Shown here piece by piece: positions 11,259 through 23,066 of a stretch of DNA of 64,000 bases. The position numbers and the translations under genes were made by a program. Each line of letters starts with the position of its first letter. Positions within the stretch are counted from its first letter, which is position 1. The notes below the pieces were generated by a model. That model was not told where the DNA came from. It searched no databases and saw only the letters and a program-made list of their open reading frames with translations. The DNA is from Selaginella tamariscina (Eukaryota > Streptophyta > Lycopodiopsida > Selaginellales > Selaginellaceae): positions 25,200-89,199 of the forward strand of contig PUQB01000837.1 of NCBI GenBank assembly GCA_003024785.1. The letters run 5' to 3'.

Positions 11259-13209
11259 ATGGAAGGAACGCTGAACAGTGAGCTTTCGAGGAGCACATTC
11301 GTGTTCGGTCTGCATCTATGGGTTCTCATTTGCATTGGAGTCGCCGCAATTATCCTTCTCATCCTCCTCGCACTGATCCTGTGGCTCACTTCTAGATCGT
11401 CATCCTCTACTGGTAAGCTTGTTTTTTTGCCTGAGTGTTTATCTCAAAACTCCGTATAACAGGAAACTCATACGAGAAATTCAGCTGCTGTGCGTCTTCC
11501 ACGTACTCGGTACCGCCGTCTGCGATCCACCAGAAGTCGCTGATGCCTGTCCCGGCCGTGTCCAAGGAGATACAGGAAGTACAGATCCACAGGCAGCAGA
11601 AACAGAGCCCACCGATACAGAGGTCGAATCTCGACCTCCTCAAGAACACAGGCAGCAGCGGGGGGAGCAGCAACAGGAGCAGCTTATATAATGAAGTTCA
11701 GCAACAGCAACAGAACCAGAACAACCAGCAGATACATGTGCAAGACTTCGGATGGGGCAGGTGGTATAGCCTTCAAGAGCTTGATTTGGCTACCAATGGT
11801 TTCTGTGAGGCAAACAAGATCGGTGAAGGTGGCTATGGTATTGTATTCAGAGGCTATTTTCCCGATGGTAGCGTGGTTGCTGTCAAGAACCTCTTTAACA
11901 ATACGTACGTGTGTGTGTTATCTGCAGTCTTTAACTAGATGCATGCATCTTTACATATACATGTGTGGTGTCTACTCGAAAGAAGTTGTTCGACGTGGAA
12001 CTGTTCGTTTGTTTTACAGAGGACAAGCTGAGAGAGAGTTCCGTGTGGAAGTGGAAGCAATTGGCAAAGTGCGACATAAGAACTTGGTCAGATTGCTCGG
12101 TTACTGTGCTGAAAGTTGTTATAGGTACACAGACACACACACACACAAACGCACATGTATGTGTGCGCGTTATTAACTATTATATCGATTAGAATGCTGG
12201 TGTATGAGTACGTGGATAATGGAAACTTAGAAGACTGGCTTCACGGAACAACGTCACATCCTCAAGTTTTTCCGTGGGAAGCACGTATGAAGGTCGCTCT
12301 AGGAGCAGCTAAAGCGTGAGTACACATAATACACACACATACACATACACATATGTGTGCTAAAGTTTCCATTATAGGCTGACATATTTGCATGAAGCAC
12401 TGGAGCCAAAGGTGGTCCACCGTGACATCAAAGCCAGCAACATCCTAGTCGACAGTCAGTGGAACGCTAAGATATCGGATTTTGGTCTGGCAAAGCTTCT
12501 TGGCTCGGAGAAGAGTCATGTCACAACCCGTGTGATGGGCACATTTGGGTACTAAACTCACTATAATTATCATTAATTAATGATTATTAATTTCTTAGCC
12601 CCCAGATATGTCGCTCCTGAGTATGCAAGCACGGGTCTTCTCAACGAACGAAGTGATGTCTACAGCTTTGGAGTTCTCCTTATGGAGCTTATAACTGGAA
12701 GAGACCCAGTAGACTACAGTAGACCACCTGGAGAGGTAACACATACACACACGCACGCACACACATACACACGTCTGTGATTATACAGGTGAATTTGGTG
12801 GATTGGTTGAAGATCATGGTGGCAAACAGGCACTCGGAAGAGGTAGCAGACCCTAAGCTGCAGGTAAAACCTACTTCACGGGTTCTTAAAAAGGCATTGC
12901 TGGTGGCTATTCGCTGCGTGGATCCTGATTCCGTCAGAAGGCCCAAAATGGGACATGTAGTTCACATGCTCGAAGCAGACGAGCTTCCTTATCGTCAAGT
13001 AAGTGTGTGTGTACGTGCGTGCGTGTGTGTGTACGTGCGTGTAGCTATCTCTTTATAAACATGTATGTATATAGGACAAGGTTCAGCGCATAGGTACTGC
13101 ACAGGTACTTAAACCACTCTCAAGGAGGGTGGAAGGTAAGGAAAATGACGATAATATTGGGGATAAGCAACTGGTTTACAAGCAAAACTGGAGGAAATAC
13201 GAGGTTTAG
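11259..13209 (+). CDS. Receptor-like serine/threonine kinase (At1g01540/At4g01330-like)
   Basis: Membrane-anchored plant Ser/Thr kinase with almost no ectodomain. Eight exons: 11259-11412, 11463-11904, 12020-12124, 12193-12315, 12378-12548, 12606-12735, 12789-12998 and 13075-13209. They sum to 1470 nt, exactly 489 codons plus stop, with no frame break. The N terminus has one hydrophobic segment, residues about 20-43 ([20 protein letters not shown]). A Ser/Gln-rich juxtamembrane region follows, then the kinase domain: G-loop [15 protein letters not shown]-type lysine in VVAVKNL, catalytic loop HRDIKASN (the conserved Asp is present), DFGLAK, then [15 protein letters not shown] and [28 protein letters not shown]. 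The HRD arginine marks it as an RD kinase, usually activation-loop regulated. The tail is short and basic. Introns are mostly 50-115 nt with GT/AC runs. The ligand and pathway are not known from sequence. Confidence 0.95.
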
Positions 13210-14218
13210 GTCAAGTTAAAGTCTAGAGAGAGAAAAGGTGGCAGCTATAAACGCAACAACCTTGAGTCAGGGGACTGTACTGGGGGTATATTTTTTCGTT
13301 TTAAGATGGCGATTTCTCACATGCAGCGACAGAAAAGGGCAGAAAGGGCACCTGATAGTCTTTATGTATAGTCTGCCAGTACGAGAACAAGTTGAAATCT
13401 GCTTCTTCATTAATGTGTTCGCTGTTGAAAACACTTGCTGCATGCGTGTGTGTGTGCGTGTGTGTGTGTATGTTCGTTTGTGTATAATTATAACAAACAA
13501 CATCCATGTTGCTTTCCTTCTGGACTTTTTGGTAGTATTATATAATCCTCAGCCACTACTGACCATGTCACTAAATGCCACAATCCATCCACCACCAAGA
13601 AAAATGCATGCTTTTTAGCTGGATACAGTTGCATCAGTGTAAAGCCGTGGATCTCATAGTATGACTAAAATAATGATATTGATATTTCACGGGTTTTTAT
13701 TTGAATCTTAATGAGAAATATATTATTTACTAATCCAATAATTAATTATCATAATAATAAAATATTAAAAGAGTGTTAAATACTAATATAAACATGTGTA
13801 TAGTCCCACTATGCAACAAAGAACACATGCAGAGCTCTATATCCGTTCGAAACCTCCAGGGTATATAAAAATAGATAAGCACATGATCGTGATTACGTAA
13901 ATTTATACATTTTAAGTTCTAGAAGCAACAACAAAGAACACATGCATATCTATATATACTTAAAAACCTCCACAGACATAGATATAAGTACATGATCGTG
14001 ATTACGTACACTTGTACATTTTACGGCCATACAATATACGCGTGGATGGCAGGATTCGAACCGGCGAATAAACCCAACGTATGATATGTTTAAGTACCAA
14101 GTTTGTTAGCACGATATATGTGTTTCTAGGTTTCAAACCAAAGTGCATGCAAAGAAGCTGAAGAAGACGGCCTCAAAAGGAGCATAGCGTCAAACCGAGC
14201 CTCATTGTCTTTGCAGAA
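13210..14218. other. Intergenic between receptor kinase and Ole e 1-like gene
   Basis: A 3' UTR-like stretch with a GT run near 13445-13480, then AT-rich DNA. Two similar segments carry (a)cacatgcat/gagctctatat, acatgatcgtgattacgta and acatttta, near 13828-13915 and 13937-14024; this is a degenerate direct repeat of about 110 nt. No gene was recognised. Confidence 0.5.
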
Positions 14219-15040
14219 ATGGATGCAGGTTTCACATTCTCGACTGCAGTTGTTATCCTCTTCTTCATATCTCTATCTGCAGGTAAAATTTTCTCCTTGT
14301 ATTTTTAAGTAACATGAATACTTGATTACAAGTTTAATTATGTATATGCTAACTATCATCAGGTAAGCATCTTCCACCACCTGAAGTTAATATACCCAGA
14401 CTCCCCGATCCTTTCAATATGAACGCCACGGCTCCTCCTCAGTATCAACCTGTCCTACTTGCTCAGCCGCCACCTCCGCCAGCTTCTATACAAGCTGCTC
14501 CGCAGAACATGCATGTTGTTATCCATGGTTCTGTCCTTTGCAGCGAGGCCCTTGGAGGCGACCACGGTCTAGGAGGTATTGTGTGTGCGTGCGTGTGATC
14601 GTTTCGTACTTACATGACTTTGTTGCTGCAACATTTTCATGGATTAGTTAATATATGCAGCTTGCAATTCATCCTCTTTGAATGCATGCTTTTAATGCTT
14701 TTTATATGTGTCCCCTTTAAGATGTGTGTGTGTGTGTGTGTGTGATATAAAACATTCGATCTCTTTGTTAGGTGTGCTTGTGGAGATGGTTTGCCCATTG
14801 CGTGTGTTCCGGGGTATAACTGCAACTGATGGGAGGTTTACATTCGACTTTCATGTACCACGGGCATGGAGAAGCTTTCCGAGGAGGTGCCACGTGTTTG
14901 TGCTGCGGTTCATGCTCCCACCCACTTGCAACGTGCCAACTTCATCGCTCCTCAGCCACATTCCACAGGTCCGACCTAGCTCCGTCGACGAGGTTGTATA
15001 CTGGGTGCCCTACTTTGTCTACAGAAGGCGCTATGAATAG
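14219..15040 (+). CDS. Secreted Ole e 1-like (pollen allergen/extensin-like) protein
   Basis: Three exons, 14219-14282, 14363-14575 and 14772-15040, total 546 nt and give an uninterrupted 181-residue protein. A hydrophobic signal peptide (TAVVILFFISLSAG, residues about 8-22) precedes a Pro-rich segment (VLLAQPPPPPASIQAAP). The Ole e 1-type beta domain follows, with VVIHGSVLCSE, GGVLVEMVCP, TATDGRFTFDFHVPR and RRCHVFVLRFMLPPTCNVP. This matches the family pattern of V-x-G-x-V-x-C, then GVLVEL-C, G-x-F and a C-x-V-x-L strand. Family members are secreted cell-wall proteins; a biochemical activity is not established. Both introns are GT-AG, and the signal peptide is split from the mature part by intron 1. 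The assignment rests on motif spacing rather than high identity. Confidence 0.75.
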
Positions 15041-15084
15041 ATGAACTTGAAATAAATCGTATATTTTCTTAAGGAGAACCATTG

Positions 15085-15086
15085 TG

Positions 15087-15153
<67 letters not shown>
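15085..15153. repeat. (GT)n(GA)n microsatellite
   Basis: About 30 nt of GT followed by about 39 nt of GA just after the Ole e 1-like gene, probably in its 3' UTR or flank. Confidence 0.95.
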
Positions 15154-15156
<3 letters not shown>

Positions 15157-15289
15157 TTTTCAAATAAAATAAAACTTTTCTTGATACATTTATCTTTATT
15201 AAAAGAGATCTTGTGAACTCACAACAATCCATGAACTTAGAGTGAGTAACATGTGAAACACAAAGGGACTGAGTACTTCATAACAAGGT

Positions 15290-18200
15290 TTTACTAATTC
15301 AGAGGTCATTTTTCCGTATAAGAAAATTATTTATATTATATTTTATTAAAATCTTTAAAAATTGAATTTTTAAATTATAAATTTAAGTATTTTAGTTTTA
15401 ATTTTTTAAAAAAATCAATAATAATATTGTTATTATCGTGATGGCCGTATTATCTTGCAATATGGTAGTCTTACTTTTAATTATATTAAATTCATAAAAA
15501 GTAACTTAAAACTTAACTAAATGGTTTTCTTGTATAAAGATAATTTACCTCCTGCAAGTTTTTTCATTTACACCCAAACACACTTAATCCATTTTTATTA
15601 TTTTTTACTTATTATTTTTTAATTATGAAAGAATACTATAAATAAATATTATTGTAAGTATAATAAGAAATATTTATAATATAAAGATAACATTATTTTA
15701 CATACTTCAATAGGCATCAATTTACATTATCTTTATTCTTTAATCACATAATTATGTTTTTAAATTTATGCATACTTTTAAAAAATACAAAAAATTACAA
15801 TCATGATAAATTATAAAAAGATAAGTTTGAAATGTTGTTAAACTAAATGTTTATAATTCGATTGTTCCAATCTTTTACATGTAGTTTTTAATTTTTAATG
15901 AAATTATAATGATCAATAATAAATTTCTTTATTAAGAATTTAGTTACATTAAAATTGTTATAAAGAACTTGAAATCAATTAGTTAGCATAAATGAATTCT
16001 TATGTGTAAGTTTATTTAAGAAAAAGTTAAAGTCATTTATACCAAAAATTCAAAATTTATTAGTATTTTCAAAATGAATTTAATTATTAGATTATTTTTT
16101 ATACATAAATTTTAATATCACTATTGCTAAATAAATGATAATTTTAAAACTTTAATTTTTATAGAAAAAAACATTTTAAAGAGTATAAAATTCTTTTAAT
16201 CTTGTGAACAAAAAAAAAAAATGATTATAAAGATTTTATTTTTTTTAAACTTTAGTTTAATAATTCACTTTGTAAGTTCACCAAAATGAATTAAATAGTA
16301 TGTATAAAATAAAAAATCAATTTTAATATTTAACTTAACAAAAACTGAAAATATTATTTTAATTCTTACATAACTTAATTTTATGAGAGATCTTTTTTTT
16401 ACACATATACATATCTTTTATGTTCTTTTTGAGGGTATATTTCCAATTATAATTTAAAAGTAAAAAAGTATAATGATTTTTACAAAGTGAAAAGTCAAAA
16501 TATTTTTACCGTAATTAAAGAACAAATTACAATTTATTAACATAAACTTTATATTTCATTAAGTATATAATATAAGATTTAAAAAGTAATATTTTAAATT
16601 GTTTGTAACTATTCTTATATTTAAATAATAGATAATGTTTTTCCTTATTAAGAATTTTTTTTAAATAATGCATTTTATATTTTTAATTTAAACGATAAAT
16701 ATAAATTCCTATTAAGATTTTAACTTATGATTTATAATTAATAAAAACTTTTTATTAGTAATAAATTTGAGAAATTAAGATAAAATTTATGATATTCATT
16801 AATTAACATTGACCAATGGAGGTAGTTATGTTAAATTTGATATTTAAATATATGAATCAAATAATAATTTATTTGCATTATTTTTAATTAATTACAGTCA
16901 TGCCTACGATTTAAAGGTTTAAAATTATGTATAAAATAAATATAAAATAAATAAAAATATTAATAAAAGTGTGTTTTTTATGTTTTCTTAATAACACTTA
17001 TAGATTGAATGATTTTAAATTTAATTTAAAATATTGTTTTGACATTTAACTTAATAATAATTCATAATTATAAACACTTTTGCTTTTTATAAATTAATTG
17101 ATGAATACATTAAACCTTAAAATTTTATATAAAAGAACAAATAATTATATAAATAATTAAAGAATAACAAATACTTATTTATTCATATAAAAGCTTGAGT
17201 TTTGTCTTTATACTATTATTATCTTTTGTAAATTATAATAAATATCATTTATATTATTTATTTAATTATTTTACACTTATAATCATGAAGAACCTTTCAT
17301 TGTGATAATATTTCTAATATTAATATATAAATACCTTATATATATATATAATATAATAATTTTTTTATATTTTTTAAAATTATGTCTTAACAATTTGATT
17401 AATTTTAATATTAAGAACAACTTTAGAGTTCCTTATATACTTATTATTATTTTCTTGTAAGGTCTTATTATGTTGTTACTCATATAAATAGTATTTAAAT
17501 GTTTATATTTAAAAAATACAAAGTTATTAACAAAATCATTACACTAAATTAATTCATTATTAATGTATACGTATAAGAAGTTTCAATCTTTATACTTATT
17601 TTTCATTATTTTTTTTAATTATACTTAATAACGGAACTGAGACTATGTTTGTGATTGAATATTTATTAAAAGTTTGAGTGAGAATATTAAAATACAATTT
17701 AATATTAATATTCAAATTTGTTAATTGATTCTTTTGAACAAAAAAAATAAAATTCTTATAAAATATAACTAAATTTCTTAACAAAATAAAGTTATAAAAT
17801 ATCATACATGATATTTATATGTATAAGATTGGTTCTTTTTTTTTTTATAAATGTTCTTTTTATTTAAATACTTATTAAGAAAGAACTTAAAATAAGATTT
17901 TAATTTTGAATTTTTTATAATTTATAAATGCTTTATTAATGCATACTGTTTTAATTAGGAAAATATATGAATTAAAATTTTAATTCTTGTGTTATGATAT
18001 TACATCACTTATTATAATTCAACTTTAAATAATAATTTATTATAAAGACATATTATTGTTTTATTTTTGTTTCAAGGTACTCTTTAACATGATTGAATTT
18101 AATCGATAATTAATCTATGCTTTAATGTGATATTAATTATTATAAGTATTAAATAATAACAAAAAGTGTCACTCGATTTCTATAACTCCTTTTACAAAAT

Positions 18201-18800
18201 CTAAATTAATATTTATAAAACTGAATATTACTCATTAGAATCATTTATATCGAAGATAATTTAACCCTTTTATAGTTTTCATATTTATTAATAAAATCTT
18301 AAATAATACTTAATATGTATTAAATAAATATCAAGCATATTTCAAGCATTCACATTAATTGTATCTATTCATATATGAGAAAAAACAAATTAAAAATACA
18401 TATTACTATTTTAAACAATACAAAAAATAATTAATAAGATATTAAAATTATATAATCTTAAATTACTGAATATGTATAGGAAAAAAAAGATGTGCAATCC
18501 AAGCAAGAACAATTTTATTAAATAATAAAAATGCTTCTTTATTTTTTCTCACTTAGCCCCAAAATGATTTTTTCTAGTTTAACTATATATTTATTATGTG
18601 CAAGCTTTTTAATAATTGTAAATTCAAGACTATAATATAATTATTTATAAAATTAAAATATATTCTTTGCAATATATAGTACACCTGTCGTTTAATATAT
18701 ATTATATATTCACACATATATAAAACATGTATATTTATTATTTTATTGGTTATAATTTATTTCAAGAACTTCAAAAACGTGAAACACAAACTTTGAAAAA
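15290..18800. other. Extremely AT-rich gene-free block
   Basis: About 3.5 kb with very low G+C; one sampled line (16321-16380) has 7 G/C out of 60. It lacks the (GT)n/(CA)n tracts typical of the neighbouring genes. No ORF of interest, no tRNA and no recognisable transposon coding was found. The edges are fairly abrupt: genes with normal composition end at 15040 and resume at 19081. Confidence 0.85.
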
Positions 18801-19048
18801 GCTTAATGATCTATTAGGATTTTCACACACACAGTTGACAACATTATGTGACGTGGATATATCCACGCGGGATAAAACCGAAAGTTATATTAGCATCTCC
18901 TGATAGTTGCAACAAACACAATTGTGGAGGTTTTGTTCTGTTGAACAATGCATAACGTATGCCCTATAAAGTTCAAATTTATAGGTGATGTGCACACATA
19001 CAATGGGTGATTAAGGAAATACAATATCGTTAATTAAAACATAGCTAC

Positions 19049-19056
19049 TATATAAG
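19049..19056 (+). promoter_or_regulatory. TATA box of the nsLTP-like gene
   Basis: tatataag lies 25-32 nt upstream of the ATG at 19081. The 5' UTR would be very short, so the assignment is tentative. Confidence 0.45.
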
Positions 19057-19080
19057 ACGTATATTCTTCATTTCAAAAAC

Positions 19081-19471
19081 ATGAGGAGCAAAGTGGTTGT
19101 TGTTGTCACGCTTCTTGTGCTTGTTCATGTTGCGTTTGCTGAGGATTATGAGAATTGTGATAACCAGGTGAACAATTTGGTGAGCCACTGCTGTCAGCTG
19201 CGGTGGTAGGAGAAATCTGCCTTCCGGAAAATGCTGCAGGTACGCGAGAGAAGCTCAAGTCGAGTGTGTATGTAACAGGATCACTGAAGACGTTACCCGG
19301 ATTCTCAGCCTTTCCACAGCTCTCAAGATCGCCAGAAGTGCAATAGAGATCTTCCCCATAACTACCAGTGTGGCAGTAAGTTGTCTCTTCCTATCGTGCG
19401 TGCGTGTGCGGTGCGTGGGTTGTGGTTTGTAATGTCGTTTTATGTATCAGGTTACGAATTCCATGATATGA
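19081..19471 (+). CDS. Small secreted nsLTP-like protein, incomplete cysteine set
   Basis: The ATG opens a clear signal peptide (MRSKVVVVVTLLVLVHVAFA, residues 1-20). It is followed by ENCDNQVNNLVSHC and, in a shifted frame, SCGGRRNLPSGKCC and AREAQVECVCNRITED. The order C..C..CC..CxC fits the eight-cysteine motif of plant lipid-transfer/2S-albumin proteins. The last two cysteines are absent: where CG(V/I) is expected the sequence reads RSAIEIFPITTSVA. Exon 1 ends at 19375 and exon 2 (19451-19471) adds VTNSMI and stop. One base gained or lost near 19200 breaks the frame between the second cysteine and the CC block. If real, that would truncate the product to about 42 residues. Lipid binding is known for the family but unproven here. 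It could also be a decaying paralogue. Confidence 0.6.
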
Positions 19472-20040
19472 AGCTGGAGTAGCCTTCTCTTTGATGTCTT
19501 CCATTCTATTGCAATAAAAGAGAAGCTTACCAGTATATTACTTTCAGATTGTATACAATAACACACGCACGCACGCATTGTGTGTGCTTATGGACTGTTA
19601 TTGTGTGCGTGTGTGTAAGCAAAAAATTAAGCTTTTAAAATTGATATTTCTTTAATAAAATTTAAGATTTAAACGTTGAAACATAGTTTAAACATATATA
19701 ATATACGAATTTAAGTGATAATTTAAATATAAAACATGTATGCACATTTTAAGAATTTTTTTTTTTCTTTTAATTTAAAATTTCAACAACATATTCTAAT
19801 ATTCTCTAAATAAAGTTTAAATTTTAATAAGATATTCTAATATTTTTAAATAAAATTAAAACTAATATAAAATGTATTAGACCGTATCTTTAGCTTAAAC
19901 TTCAATTTATTATTCTATCAATTACGAATATACTTATTTTTTTTTATACTTAATTTCAATTAAAAATATACACAGAGTTTGGAATGTGTTGTTTACAGGT
20001 TTTGAAATCGGAACCTAAGTTAGGGTACATTCGTGGGCAT
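19472..20040. other. Intergenic, AT-rich
   Basis: After the nsLTP-like gene comes a (GCAC)n/(GT)n-flavoured 50 nt near 19562-19620, then about 350 nt of AT-rich sequence. No gene was recognised. Confidence 0.5.
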
Positions 20041-20591
20041 ATGGTGGACGAACGGCGGTGGAGGCGCTGGCCGTGAAGAGGCGAGAGAAGGTCCAGAAAA
20101 GGTTGAAGAAGGTAAATTGCTGGATCATGCTGGAAAATCATTCAATTCCTTTGGGTAATCGATAATGCATCTAATCTACATTTATTTGGAAATGCATATA
20201 ATTTGCACGCATTGCTGCGGATACTATGTTTGCTACTAATGAACATGTTTTCTTTTTATATTGCATGTAAGAACTTCGCAGCAAAATGAAGGCGCAGGCA
20301 TTCAAGAAATGTACTTCCGTAGTGTCCAATTATGCCCAATGTGCAACAGGCAGAACCTTTTCAGTTGCTTGGGCTTGCCGTTCCCAAGCCAAGGAGATGA
20401 ACGAATGCCTCCATCTCTAGTAAGTATTTATTATAATACTTGATCTTTGCATCATGTTTAATCATACACATCCATGTCACCTTATATAGTATAATGTGAA
20501 CAAATCTAATGTCGTTCCTTCAACGCAGCACCACGGACGATGTTTTGAGCAATACAAGCAGGAGTATTTGAAAGAGCAGCGTTTGAGGTGA
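20041..20591 (+). CDS. CMC1-like twin CX9C mitochondrial protein (COX assembly)
   Basis: Exons 20041-20111, 20272-20419 and 20529-20591. The central exon encodes two perfect CX9C motifs, CTSVVSNYAQC and CRSQAKEMNEC, preceded by EELRSKMKAQAFKK and joined by ATGRTFSVAWA. This matches plant CMC1-type COX assembly factors of the mitochondrial intermembrane space, which are imported and oxidised by the Mia40 relay. The tail, EQYKQEYLKEQRLR, resembles the usual Tyr/Lys-rich C terminus. The tail frame is reached only if one base is missing at ttggag (read as ttgag) in exon 3, and exon 1 also shifts frame near its start. The start codon is therefore uncertain. The twin motif is the strong part of the call. 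Confidence 0.7.
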
Positions 20592-20719
20592 CTTTAGTTC
20601 ATTAGAATGCATAGACGGGATAAATCCTTTTTTGTTCTCTTAAAACATCATATAAACATGGTTTTTAAGTCGACTGTAGAGGTTTGACAGCGAAACATAA
20701 CCCGATGAATCACTGGGTA

Positions 20720-21400
20720 GCAGTTGAACTAGTTTCTGTGCTGCAATGCTCCTCTCTGTCCGTCACCATATGTCTCACAGGCCGATAGGAATGCTCTCCA
20801 CAGCTTATGGTCCGCTTTGAAGCACTCAGGTATGTTTTCAACAATGTCCTGAGCGTTTTCTAGCCATCCTGCTCGTCCCAGTATCACACCCGTATAGTTT
20901 CGGACAAGCTGGAATATCATGATCCTGGACAAGGAATGTAAAGAACTGGAGCCCCTGAATGGTTAAGTCAGCATTTGATAGAATAAGTTCAGAGACTCCT
21001 TGTAACCTGATCCACAGAATGTGGTCCATGCTTCATTAGGTGCTCCACATCTCCCATACATCTTCACAACTGAGGTTGCCACTATGACATTGGATTCCTC
21101 CAGTCCAGCAACCTTTTGAGAGAAGTTTCTGTTGATAGTTCCTTATAACGAAATTTACACGGACCTGGATTTGGTCGTGGATTTTGCAGGCAAAGACAAG
21201 TCGGAGACGGAGGAACAAATGTTGCCGAAAAGCAGTTTGGTCTAAAGCCATACAGGTGCATTTGATGGAAGATTTCCACGATTCCCAGTGGAGGCTCTGT
21301 CGTGTGCATCCCGGAATCATGGTTCTCCATGTGGAGATCTCTTGTGGGTATCTGCCAGACTTGAGATGCATTCTAAGTCGATTTTTTGTTTGCTGCACAC
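20720..21400 (-). pseudogene. Decayed PPR (PLS/E-type) gene fragment
   Basis: On the minus strand, PPR phrases appear in several frames: WRTMIPGCT and EIFHQMHLYGFRPNCF (an L/S-type repeat), a KIHDQI-like stretch, and towards the 3' end VILGRAGWLENAQDIVENIP and LWRAFLSACETYGD, typical of the last repeat and E region. The order matches a PPR protein, but the frame changes repeatedly and the N-terminal repeats are missing. The intact-looking PPR gene at 57 kb is a different copy. Host gene remnant; consensus error may add to the damage but cannot explain the truncation. Confidence 0.7.
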
Positions 21401-21531
21401 AGCTTGTACGCAGGTCAGGTCAGAGTGTGTGTATATATACATACGCACGCACGTATATAACGTATGTACACACAACTTATCCGTGTTATTAGTGTTCTGC
21501 TAGGGTGTCCAAATTCTGCTTATATACAAAC

Positions 21532-23066
21532 ATGGAGTGGCTAGTTGTAGCGGCAGCTTGTCTCCTCGTTGCTGCTTTCTCTTTGAAGAAATTTGTACTT
21601 GGCGGCAGTTCAAGTTGTAAGCTTCCGCCCGGCCCGTTTCAATGGCCGGTCATAGGCTGCCTCCCGTTGTTCCCATTCCGTCTCAGACACAGGAAATTCT
21701 AACGAGCTCTCTACGAAGTACGGTCCAATCTACAGTCTTCCGATTGGATCATGCAACATCTTCATTATCCATGGCAAGGAGCTTGCTATGGAGCTGCTCA
21801 AGACGAGAAGACTCGAGCTTCTGTTCGAGACCGCTCAGCATGACAGGTAATTCATTGGTTTCGAGCACAGCGATCCGAATCTCTGCCCTCTCAATGACAA
21901 TTGGAGAGTTGTCCGCAAGGCATTCAGTAACGAGCTCATGTCTCCCTCGAGGTTGAACAGTCAGGTACCATTGCGCCGGGAGGAGGTCCTCAGGATGATC
22001 AGCTCCATCAAGGAGGAGTCCCAACTGGACTGGGTTGAGGTTAACTTAAGAAAGGTATCCGAGACCGTGGTGACAAGCATCATGATGCGGATGCTGTTCG
22101 GGAACAACTACAAGAAGGTGCTTCTTCTTCTCCAGTTATCATGCGGGAACTCCAGGAGAACTTCGAGAGATATCTGCCGAAGGGAACTTCTTATGGGGAG
22201 AGCTCAACCTTGTCGACTATTTCCCCGTCTTAACAAGTCTCGATGTGCAGGGTCTACAGGCGAGGTTTAAAGCGCTGATGAACAACTTGAGCTACTCTTC
22301 CGGATGATTATCAACGAGCACAGACAGAAGAATGCCGAAGAGGACGACCAAAAGGATTTGGTCGATGTTCTTTTACAGGACAAGCTCTCTGAGCAGCAAA
22401 TCATGGGCATTCTAGCTGTAAGTTCATAGCATTGTCTTGTCACTTAGCGTACATTAACTACAGGATGCATTGATCCGGGAATAAGTACAACTTCCGCAGC
22501 AATTGAGTGGGCAATGGCAGAGCTTGCTGCAAACCCACACACACTTGTCAAAGCCCAGGAAGAACTGGACAGAGTGGTCGGCAAGGGTAGACTAATGGAC
22601 GAGTCTGATGTTCCTTCTCTTCCGTACTTGCAAGGATCGCAAAGGAAGTCCTCCGTCTGCATCCGTCGGCTCCGATGGACGACCCACATCTCAACGAGGA
22701 GTCGTCAACACTCGGAGGCTACACGATCCCAGAAAAATCCACGGTCTTCCTCAATCTGTGGGCACTCGGACGAGACCGTGAGCTTTGGAGGAACCCGTCC
22801 GAGTTCGACCCGGACAGATTTGTAGGGTCGGACATCGGTGTCTCAGGAACACATTTCGAGCTCTTACCGTTCTCTTCTGGCCGGAGGAGGTGCCCTGCAC
22901 ATGCACTCGCCATGACCAAGTGCAGCACGTTGTGGGTGCACTCGTACATGCATTCGACTGGAGCAGCCGTGTCGCAGTTGATCTCATGGAGGGAGACGGC
23001 ATCGTGGCAAGTCCCAGAAGACCCCTGGTACTGTTCGCAAGACCCCGCCTTGTAAACTGCATATAA
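21532..23066 (+). CDS. Cytochrome P450, A-type (CYP71 clan), frame-broken
   Basis: ER-anchored haem-thiolate monooxygenase. The N terminus, MEWLVVAAACLLVAAFSLKK, is a signal anchor, followed by the proline hinge KLPPGPFQWPVIGCLP. Later blocks in order: KYGPIYSLPIGS, the C-helix region NDNWRVVRKAFS, an I-helix reading PGISTTSAAIEWAMAELAA, the K-helix EVLRLHP with ExxR, FLNLWALGRD, FDPDRF, the haem loop PFSSGRRRCPAHALAM and the C-terminal VGALVHAFDW. One GT-AG intron, 22418-22463, is only 46 nt. Two oddities: the I-helix lacks the usual acidic residue (GISTT, not Gx[D/E]TT), and the haem loop has CPA rather than CPG. At least five single-base shifts break the frame, so it is either a recent pseudogene or a gene damaged by consensus error. 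The substrate is unknown. Confidence 0.8.

Noticed and set aside
14040-14080. tRNA T-arm-like stretch, ggcaggattcgaaccggc
   Set aside because: The reverse complement gives a T loop, but the stem has a mismatch and no acceptor or anticodon arm can be folded around it; at best a tRNA fragment.
15290-18800. AT-rich block as a gene or organellar gene insertion
   Set aside because: No tRNA, rRNA or known organellar protein could be read; only composition is unusual, so I kept it as a finding, not a call.
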